Of a DNA stretch of 64,000 nucleotides, positions 58,732 to 64,000 are shown one piece after another; position 1 is the first letter of the stretch; every line of letters starts with the position of its first letter. This DNA is from Cohnella caldifontis (GTDB lineage: Bacteria > Bacillota > Bacilli > Paenibacillales > Paenibacillaceae), in contig NZ_JAQZSJ010000001.1 in NCBI RefSeq assembly GCF_029360585.1, positions 186,001-250,000 of the forward strand, read 5' to 3'. Below the pieces are notes generated by a model. It did not search any database. It saw only the letters and a program-made list of their open reading frames with translations, and was not told the origin of the DNA. A program made the position numbers and the translations under genes.

Positions 58732-58765
58732 GGAAAGCCGACCCCTTTCATTCCCAAACTGCGGT

Positions 58766-58796
58766 TAGTTTGGAACAAAGGAATCGGCTTTATTCG
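58766..58796 (-). promoter_or_regulatory. sigma-G-like promoter of ypeB
   Basis: CGAATA (58791-58796), 18-bp spacer, CAAACTA (58766-58772), close to the sigma-G pattern TGAATA-N18-CATACTA. A hairpin CCAAACT/AGTTTGG overlaps the -10. Confidence 0.42.
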
Positions 58797-58806
58797 CGGC
58801 TGCCGG

Positions 58807-58962
58807 CTACGATTCTTCCTCGATTTCGAAATCGGCGGCATTGTTGCACAGGCACTGCTTGAAGCCGGTATCGACCCGGCCTCTCTCCTTCCGTCCGCGA
58901 AGCGTGAATTTCTCGCCGCAGCGGTTGCAGCGGATGGTCACCTTGACCCGGGTGTTGGACAT
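58807..58962 (-). CDS. small zinc-ribbon-like protein, 51 aa
   Basis: Contains C-x2-C ('IRCNRCGEKF') and C-x-C ('FKQCLCNNAADF'), a likely Zn-binding knuckle pair, between basic and acidic ends. GGAGG 6 nt before the ATG at 58962 makes it a real gene despite its length. It lies between prsW and ypeB, in the place where sleB would be expected. Function unknown; a rubredoxin-like or ribosome-associated role is possible. Confidence 0.78.
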   Translation of the reverse strand: MSNTRVKVTIRCNRCGEKFTLRGRKERGRVDTGFKQCLCNNAADFEIEEES

Positions 58963-59019
58963 ATGCTCCCTCCGGCACGAAAGCCACGAAGATCTCTTCT
59001 TCCATTATGGACGGGAGGG

Positions 59020-59712
59020 TCAAGATTTAATCTCTTCTTCGCGTTTCAGCCACCGGAACGGGGATACGGCGTTGGCCCGGTTTACCCGGCGGATACCGCG
59101 GTACCACAGCAGGAGCATGAACGGAGCGGCGATCCAAATCCAGTCCGAGGAAACCTTGAGCATCATGTAATCGTAAGCGCCGTGCCATAGGAGCGGCAGC
59201 AGGAGCGCCATGCCCAGGTGGAACCGGACCTGCCGGCCGGAAGCGAATTTGGCTTTGCCGAGCGAATAGCCCATGAACACGCCGAATAAGGCATGCCCCG
59301 AAACCGGGAGCAGCGCGCGGACCATCAGCGTGCCGAAGGTGGAAGGCTCCAAGAAGGCGTACAGCACGTTCTCCATCGTGGCGAAGCCGAGCGAAACCGA
59401 CGTGGCGTACACGATCCCGTCGTAAGGCTCGTCGAACTCCGTATGGTTGAAAATCATATGATACAGGACGAAAAACTTCAGCAGCTCTTCCACGCCTGCC
59501 GAAATCACGAAGGAAAACGCCAGCGGGCTGTCTCCGATCCATTGGGTCAGCGCGCGCTGCACGACCATGGCGGGCAGGACGATCAGCACGCCGGCGAGGA
59601 ACAGCCGGATCACCATGGACAGCGGCTCGGCGTCGTATCGGTCTTTCCAATAAAAGTAGGCGAGCAGCGCAAGCCCCGGCGCGATAGCGGCGGCCAGCAC
59701 GGACAGGAGCAT
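59020..59712 (-). CDS. prsW: glutamic-type intramembrane protease PrsW
   Basis: 230 aa with about eight hydrophobic segments and the PrsW motifs: 'GVEELLKFFVLYH' (catalytic Glu pair), 'FDEPYDGIVYATSVSLGFA', 'PVSGHALFGVFMGYSLG' and 'WHGAYDY'. In B. subtilis it performs site-1 cleavage of the anti-sigma factor RsiW. GGAGG 7 nt upstream of the ATG at 59712. The ECF anti-sigma factor at 2.7 kb is a possible substrate, but this is inference. Confidence 0.94.
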   Translation of the reverse strand: MLLSVLAAAIAPGLALLAYFYWKDRYDAEPLSMVIRLFLAGVLIVLPAMVVQRALTQWIGDSPLAFSFVISAGVEELLKFFVLYHMIFNHTEFDEPYDGIVYATSVSLGFATMENVLYAFLEPSTFGTLMVRALLPVSGHALFGVFMGYSLGKAKFASGRQVRFHLGMALLLPLLWHGAYDYMMLKVSSDWIWIAAPFMLLLWYRGIRRVNRANAVSPFRWLKREEEIKS

Positions 59713-59816
59713 GATCGTCCCTCCTTTCACGGGGAGTTTGCTCCGCGTATTGGATCCGTCTTTCATTATACTATGGCACGGCGTCTGCTACATGATGTTC
59801 GCTTTGCCGCCGCAAA

Positions 59817-59865
59817 CAAAAAGGACATGCTGCGGCAGGTTGTCCCGCTCCCGCAGCATGTCCTT
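59817..59865 (-). terminator. mecA terminator
   Basis: A 15-bp stem (59851-59865 with 59821-59835) is followed by TTTTTG on the minus strand. Confidence 0.93.
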
Positions 59866-59897
59866 GCGTATGCGGCATCCGAACCGGACGACGGCGT

Positions 59898-60497
59898 TCA
59901 GCCGAAATGCTCGGCCAGCACCTTCACGGCCTGGGCGGGAATGACCGTCTGCCCGTATTCCTCCAGGACGGCCGGAGTCACCGAGGTGGCTTCCCCGTAT
60001 TCGGCGAGCACCGCGATCAGCGCATGGTACCCTGCGCTTTCCAAGCCCGCCGGATCGAAGCAGAGAATCCATTGGTCCTGGTAACGGTACATTCTTCCTT
60101 CTTCGGTCAGCCGTCCGGCCAGCGTCTTCGCCGCGCCGATCGCGTCCTCGATGTCCCGGAATCGATATATGATGGCTTCGCTTTGCTCAAGCGTCACTTC
60201 CATGTCGTAAACTTCTTCGTCCATTTCTTCCAGGTTGGCGTCGGATCCCCGGTCTTGCTTACCGCGGGTCACGATCACGACCATGCCTTGCGCCGGCATC
60301 GCGAATACTTCGACGGCCAGCGGGCCGGAGGCGTCGAACCCAAGCTCGTTGTACGCCTGATCCATCATTTCGCTGAACAGCTCATGCACCTTGGGAATCT
60401 CGCGCCACATGTCTTCCTTCTGGATCCCGCGTTCCGTTAAATCGTCGAACGTGAGGAAAATGCGAATTTTATCTTGTCCAAGCCGTTCCATCCTCAT
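59898..60497 (-). CDS. mecA: ClpCP adaptor protein MecA/YpbH family
   Basis: 199 aa. The N-terminal substrate-binding part is 'MRMERLGQDKIRIFLTFDDL' and the C-terminal ClpC-binding domain shows 'IYRFRDIEDAIGAAKTL' and 'ILCFDPAGLESAGY'. It targets proteins such as ComK to ClpCP. AAGGAGG 8 nt upstream of the ATG at 60497. Near prsW, as ypbH is near prsW in B. subtilis. Confidence 0.92.
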   Translation of the reverse strand: MRMERLGQDKIRIFLTFDDLTERGIQKEDMWREIPKVHELFSEMMDQAYNELGFDASGPLAVEVFAMPAQGMVVIVTRGKQDRGSDANLEEMDEEVYDMEVTLEQSEAIIYRFRDIEDAIGAAKTLAGRLTEEGRMYRYQDQWILCFDPAGLESAGYHALIAVLAEYGEATSVTPAVLEEYGQTVIPAQAVKVLAEHFG

Positions 60498-60672
60498 GAC
60501 AGGACCCTCCTTTGTCGGACGCATACCCGAGCAGTCGACGAAGTCGACGACCAGGGCGCACGATGGGTGATAACAGCGTATGAAAGCTCATATAATGTGT
60601 GATTGAAATCTGCTTTGACAACATGTTATCATTTCTCCCCCGGAAATGCACTAGGGAAAACCATCGTGCCGC

Positions 60673-60720
60673 AAAAAAACGGCGCCGATTTCCCTATGCC
60701 GGGAAATCGGCGCCGTTTTT
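60673..60720. terminator. strong bidirectional terminator
   Basis: A 16-bp ACGGCGCCGATTTCCC/GGGAAATCGGCGCCGT stem with T-runs on both strands, just after the 114-aa gene on the minus strand. Confidence 0.93.
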
Positions 60721-60735
60721 CGAAAGGCCGCTTTT

Positions 60736-61080
60736 TCAGATATGGTGCTGGTGTTGTCCGCTCTCATGTAAAATTTCGTTGACTTCCCGTTTGACTTCGG
60801 AATCTTTGGAGGCAAGGCGGCTGACTTCCTCCAAACCGCCGGTATGCGAGCCCGCTGCGGATTGGGAAGCGTTGCCCTTCATTTGAAACATGTCCTGCAT
60901 GGCGCCGCTCCCGAATTTCACGTTCATGCCCTTTTCGAGGACGTTTTCCTTCATGTCGTTCATGCGTTGCTTCCACATTTGCCCCATGCCGTTGCTCATC
61001 GCCGTCATCGACTGGCTGCGCATGATCATGACCACGGCGGCACCGGCCAGACCGCCCAGCAGGAAAGTACCGAGTTTCAT
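60736..61080 (-). CDS. small Met-rich membrane-anchored protein, 114 aa
   Basis: An N-terminal glycine-rich hydrophobic helix ('LGTFLLGGLAGAAVVMIM') resembles YtxH-like proteins. A Met-rich helical stretch follows ('MTAMSNGMGQMWKQRMNDM'), and a His-rich tail ends it ('SGQHQHHI'). AGGAGG before the ATG. Function unknown; the Met/His content could bind metal, which is speculation. Confidence 0.72.
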   Translation of the reverse strand: MKLGTFLLGGLAGAAVVMIMRSQSMTAMSNGMGQMWKQRMNDMKENVLEKGMNVKFGSGAMQDMFQMKGNASQSAAGSHTGGLEEVSRLASKDSEVKREVNEILHESGQHQHHI

Positions 61081-61233
61081 GCATCACACCTCCTTTTGCG
61101 TTGCTTATAGTGTGACCCTCATGTCCGGCGTCATGCGCCATCAAAATAAGGAAACAGACCCGTGCCGTCCCGCCTCCGCGTATGTTACAATCGGGACATT
61201 ACGACAGGATCCGATCCCGGAGGTATTACGATC

Positions 61234-62148
61234 ATGCCCAAAAGGAAATCTTCCCTTGCACTCGCCGCCGCATGTTCTTCCGCCTTGTTGTTGGGCTTGA
61301 CCGCCTGCGGGGATGCCAGTCCCGCCGCTACGGCACCATCGTCCGCCATAGCTTCGGCCGCGCCGTCGTCCGCCGTGCCGACCGCATCCGCCGCTCCGGC
61401 GTCGCCTTCCGCCAGCGCTTCCGCAGCGCCTTCCGCGGCCCCGGGGTCCTCTCCGGCCGCCCCGCAGGCGTCGCCCGAGCCGACCGAGAAGGCACCGCCC
61501 GCCCCGGCCTACAAGATGAACAAAGCTTATTTCATCGTTCCGATCGACAAACAAAAAACCGCGAATAAAGTCGTGCTGCTCACCTTCGACGACGGTCCGA
61601 AAGAACAAGAGATGCTCGGCAAGCTTTTGGATACGTTGGACAAGCACCATGCCAAAGCGATCTTTTTCGTGAACGGCTATCGGATCAAAGCTCATCCCGA
61701 GCTGCTCAAGGAAATCGACGAGCGCGGCCAGACGATCGGCAACCATTCCTATGACCATATCATGCTGGGCAAGGAGAAAGAGGACAAAATCCGGGAACAG
61801 ATCGAAAGCGTGCAGAAAATGGTGTTGGACATTACCGGCAAAACGCCCGTATTTTTCCGCCCGCCTTTCGCGTCGGCGAATGACGCCGTCCATCGGGTCG
61901 CCAAGGAGAACGGCCTGATGTTCATGACCTGGTCGAACGGCTCGCTCGACTGGGATTTGGGCAAAAACGTGAAGGATAAGCCGCAAGCGGTCATCGACAA
62001 CGTCATGAAGCAGCTGAACCCGGGCAGCAACATTTTGATGCACGAGCTCCCTTGGACGGCGGACGCGCTCGACCGCTTGCTGACTCAGCTGGAGGATAAA
62101 GGGTACTCCTTCGTGGATCCCGCCCAGATCGAGCTTAAGACCGAGTAA
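61234..62148 (+). CDS. polysaccharide deacetylase (NodB) lipoprotein
   Basis: 304 aa. The signal peptide with lipobox 'LLGLTAC' (Cys about residue 29) is followed by a long Ala/Ser/Pro linker (to about residue 95) and a NodB domain with 'LLTFDDGPKEQEML' (catalytic Asp), the metal-binding 'GNHSYDHIMLG', 'FFRPPFAS' and 'ILMHELPW'. It probably deacetylates peptidoglycan or another cell-surface glycan. GGAGG 10 nt before the ATG at 61234. Confidence 0.92.
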   Translation: MPKRKSSLALAAACSSALLLGLTACGDASPAATAPSSAIASAAPSSAVPTASAAPASPSASASAAPSAAPGSSPAAPQASPEPTEKAPPAPAYKMNKAYFIVPIDKQKTANKVVLLTFDDGPKEQEMLGKLLDTLDKHHAKAIFFVNGYRIKAHPELLKEIDERGQTIGNHSYDHIMLGKEKEDKIREQIESVQKMVLDITGKTPVFFRPPFASANDAVHRVAKENGLMFMTWSNGSLDWDLGKNVKDKPQAVIDNVMKQLNPGSNILMHELPWTADALDRLLTQLEDKGYSFVDPAQIELKTE

Positions 62149-62212
62149 GGCAGCATGCGCGCCCTCCTGGTGGCGTAAGCGTGCGTTGCGAAATAAGGTT
62201 GCGGATGCGAAA

Positions 62213-62256
62213 AACTCCCCTTTATCGTCCGGATAGGACGAATACAGGGGAGTTTG
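62213..62256. terminator. bidirectional terminator
   Basis: AAACTCCCC/GGGGAGTTT outer stem with an inner TCGTCC/GGACGA stem. It can end the deacetylase (plus) and transcripts from the right (minus). Confidence 0.8.
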
Positions 62257-62291
62257 TTCGTTCTGTCGTTATTTTGGCCTACTCAACGCAT

Positions 62292-62393
62292 CGTTGTCCG
62301 ATTTTTCCGTACATCGCCCTCAACTTTTCGCTAAACCGCCACCGTTGTCCGATTTTTCCGTACATCGCCCCTATCTTTTCGCTAAACCGACTA
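62292..62393. repeat. 51-bp direct repeat, two copies
   Basis: CGTTGTCCGATTTTTCCGTA begins at 62292 and again at 62343. The two 51-bp units also share CATCGCCC and CTTTTCGCTAAACCG, differing only at a few bases. No gene overlaps it. Confidence 0.92.
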
Positions 62394-62482
62394 CTCCTGT
62401 ATCCACTATAACGTTCAGCGAATCAATACCGTAACTCGAATGAAATCGGGTTACAGAAGCTCTGCCGCGGGCACATGCCGCG

Positions 62483-62782
62483 TTACGACCCGTACTTCTG
62501 CCGCCCCCACCACACGAGGCCGCCGACCAGTACCGCGAACAGGATGAGCAGCACCCGGTAAAACCAGCGGGACAGCTGCCGCTTCTGCGAAGGATGCACC
62601 ACCGCGCGGGGAGGCAGCCCCGTCTCGGGCAGCCCCGAAGAGGCGGCCGCCTCGGCGATCGCCGCCTCGAGTTCCTCCAGCGACAGCTTCATATCCGGAT
62701 CCCGTTCCTCTTCCGAAGCCAGCGCCTGCTCCTTCGCTTGCCGGAATTTGGCCCAAACAGACGAGGGTTCTTTCTCGTTCAT
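62483..62782 (-). CDS. small tail-anchored membrane protein, 99 aa
   Basis: A charged N-terminus ('VWAKFRQAKEQALASEEERD') and an Ala/Glu-rich helical middle precede one C-terminal hydrophobic helix ('VLLILFAVLVGGLVWWG'). No family recognised. Its ATG overlaps the stop of the CPBP protease gene by 4 nt, so the two are made together. Confidence 0.75.
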   Translation of the reverse strand: MNEKEPSSVWAKFRQAKEQALASEEERDPDMKLSLEELEAAIAEAAASSGLPETGLPPRAVVHPSQKRQLSRWFYRVLLILFAVLVGGLVWWGRQKYGS

Positions 62783-63375
62783 TCTTTGTCACTCCGAAAA
62801 CGGATAATGAGTCCCATGGTCAAATCGACGAGGAAATGCGCGGCGATCGGCGCCCATATCGTCCCGCTCCACGCCTGGATCCAGCCGAGGCCGTAGCTGA
62901 TCGAGAACACGAGGCCGGTCGGGATCCAGTGCCGCAAATACCGGACGTGGATAGACGCGAAGACGATGCTGGTCCAATAGGGACCGATCGCGTATTGGAT
63001 CGCCCCGCGGAACAGCAGCTCCTCGCAAACGGCCACGACCAGCGCGATCGACGCGATGTGCCAGACCGGCCGCGAGCGGAAAATCCGCTCGTTCACCCCG
63101 CCGTCGTCCGAAGCTTCATCCGGCACCCATCGGGAGATCGCCAGATCCACGGCCAATACCGCGGCGGCCAGTCCCGCTCCCCACAAGGCGAATTTCCAAT
63201 CCCCGGGGATGTCCAGCAGTCGGAGCGGATTCCGGCCCTGAAAAAATATCCATGCGATTCCGATAATGAAAGTAAGTGCCTGGGTGAGATACAAATTGGC
63301 CAGCAGCATCCGGTCGTCCAGATCATCGACCGTCACTTTGCGGAGCTTTAAATTCCGGATGTCGAATTTTCTCAT
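62779..63375 (-). CDS. CPBP family intramembrane metalloprotease
   Basis: 198 aa with five to six hydrophobic segments and the three CAAX-protease motifs: 'VAVCEELLFRGAIQ' (EExxxR), 'SIVFASIHVRYL' (FxxxH) and 'IAAHFLVDLTMG' (HxxxD/N). The family includes prenyl-protein-type and bacteriocin-immunity proteases; the substrate is unknown. GAGGG upstream of the ATG. It is divergent from the gene at 63472. Confidence 0.9.
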   Translation of the reverse strand: MRKFDIRNLKLRKVTVDDLDDRMLLANLYLTQALTFIIGIAWIFFQGRNPLRLLDIPGDWKFALWGAGLAAAVLAVDLAISRWVPDEASDDGGVNERIFRSRPVWHIASIALVVAVCEELLFRGAIQYAIGPYWTSIVFASIHVRYLRHWIPTGLVFSISYGLGWIQAWSGTIWAPIAAHFLVDLTMGLIIRFRSDKE

Positions 63376-63471
63376 AATCCCTCATCATTTTGCGAAATTT
63401 GTATGTTCAAACAACCGGAATTTTTCTATACTTAAAGCTAGAAAATCCGACCACTTCTAAAAGGAGCATTT

Positions 63472-64000
63472 ATGGAGAAGCGTTTGAACCGAACCGACCT
63501 GGGCTTTTCGCTGGCGTTCCTGCTCATGCTCGTCATCGCCATCGGAGCCTTTTTTTACGGAGTGAAAGTAGGGACCGACCGGGCGGGCGGGGATTCCGCC
63601 GAAACCGCGCAGGCCGCCAAGCCTTCCGAACCGTCCGCGCCGAACGCCTATCAGCAGCAAGACTTGGTTTCCTTTTATCATACCGTATTTTTGCCTTATC
63701 GTGAATTTCAGACGAGCTTGTTCGAAGCGGAAGACAAATGGTCGGATCCGTCCAGCGATCTGGCCGCTTCCCTCAAAGAACTCGCGAAAACGGCCGACGC
63801 CCGGTACGAGAAAATCCGCGTCGCGTTCGTACCGGCTTCTTCCCCGCTGCTCAAGCAGGCGCAGACCGATTATCTCAAAAGCCTGAAGCTGTTTTCGGAG
63901 AGCTTCTCGGCCTTGTCCTCCACCGCCAATCAAGCCACGGGGGACCAGCTGCTCAAGGCGATGGGCGAACAGGCGTTTTTCAAAGAAGGCCGCAAGTTCG
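63472..64000 (+). CDS. hypothetical membrane-anchored extracytoplasmic protein (cut by window edge)
   Basis: Starts 'MEKRLNRTDLGFSLAFLLML' with a single N-terminal hydrophobic helix, then an Ala/Pro/Ser linker and a helical domain containing 'LVSFYHTVFLPYREFQTSLF'. AAGGAG 6 nt before the ATG, with 176 codons open to the window end. No family is recognised. Its promoter is probably in the 96-bp gap to the divergent CPBP gene; TATACT is seen near 63427-63432 without a clear -35. Confidence 0.78.
   Translation, partial: MEKRLNRTDLGFSLAFLLMLVIAIGAFFYGVKVGTDRAGGDSAETAQAAKPSEPSAPNAYQQQDLVSFYHTVFLPYREFQTSLFEAEDKWSDPSSDLAASLKELAKTADARYEKIRVAFVPASSPLLKQAQTDYLKSLKLFSESFSALSSTANQATGDQLLKAMGEQAFFKEGRKF

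Noticed and set aside
1-64000. Insertion sequences, prophage or integrase
   Set aside because: No transposase, integrase or phage structural motif was seen in any frame, and no terminal inverted repeats flank the accessory blocks.

Overview
The window is a chromosomal segment of a high-GC, endospore-forming member of the Bacillales, most likely Paenibacillaceae (Paenibacillus or Cohnella type). The gene order follows the Bacillus subtilis block qcr-ypiF-ypiB ... tyrA-hisC-trpABFCDE-aroH-aroB-aroF-cheR-ndk-hepT-menG-hepS-mtrB-hbs-spoIVA-yphF-yphE-gpsA-plsY-der-yphA ... rpsA-plsC-cmk-ypfB-ypfA-ypeB-prsW-mecA. Sporulation and germination genes (spoIVA, spoVIF, ypeB, the YIEGIA pair) and SLH surface domains agree with this. 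Nearly all genes are on the minus strand; many are joined by 4-nt ATGA/GTGA/TTGA overlaps.

Region by region (positions on the plus strand): 1-3.8 kb holds ypiF (partial), an IDEAL-domain protein, an unknown 414-aa protein and an ECF sigma / anti-sigma / phosphatase operon. 3.9-6.3 kb is a gene-poor island with a 52-bp tandem array (about 21 units) and a 50/51-bp array (about 9 units). Between them lies an apparent small RNA gene with a perfect sigma-A promoter and an intrinsic terminator. 6.3-17.9 kb is the aromatic amino acid supraoperon. The trpE leader carries a TRAP-binding site, an antiterminator and a terminator, and the TRAP gene (mtrB) is 10 kb away in the same window. 17.9-26 kb carries cheR, ndk and a tightly overlapping menaquinone cluster (hepS-menG-ubiA-ubiX-mqnA-hepT), then mtrB, tRNA-Pro and hup. 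The mqnA/ubiX/ubiA content points to the futalosine route.

26-30 kb is an inserted sugar ABC transporter, followed by a repeat-rich gap (13-bp minisatellite, inverted pairs of a 50-bp repeat, and a polypyrimidine tract) and then spoIVA with a near-perfect sigma-E promoter. 32.6-37 kb is an accessory MarR/MFS pair and a YcdB/SLH surface protein. 37-46 kb returns to the conserved core (yphF, two ferredoxins, nucleotidyltransferase, DUF2768, spoVIF, gpsA, plsY, der, YIEGIA pair, yphA) and ends with mntH. 46.2-53.5 kb is an accessory molybdenum hydroxylase (xanthine-dehydrogenase-like) locus arranged divergently around a FUSC-type transporter. 53.5-64 kb is again core: rpsA, plsC, cmk, ypfB, ypfA, ypeB, prsW, mecA, a polysaccharide deacetylase, a CPBP protease and unknown membrane proteins.

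Themes: aromatic amino acid synthesis under TRAP control; prenyl/menaquinone synthesis; sporulation and germination with recognisable sigma-E/K/G-like promoters; and four distinct families of intergenic repeats that all have a 50-52 bp period. Losses relative to B. subtilis: no mtrA/folE beside mtrB (a tRNA occupies the space), no trpG in the trp operon, no aroE after tyrA, and no sleB beside ypeB. All functional calls come from motif recognition by eye; no database search was run.
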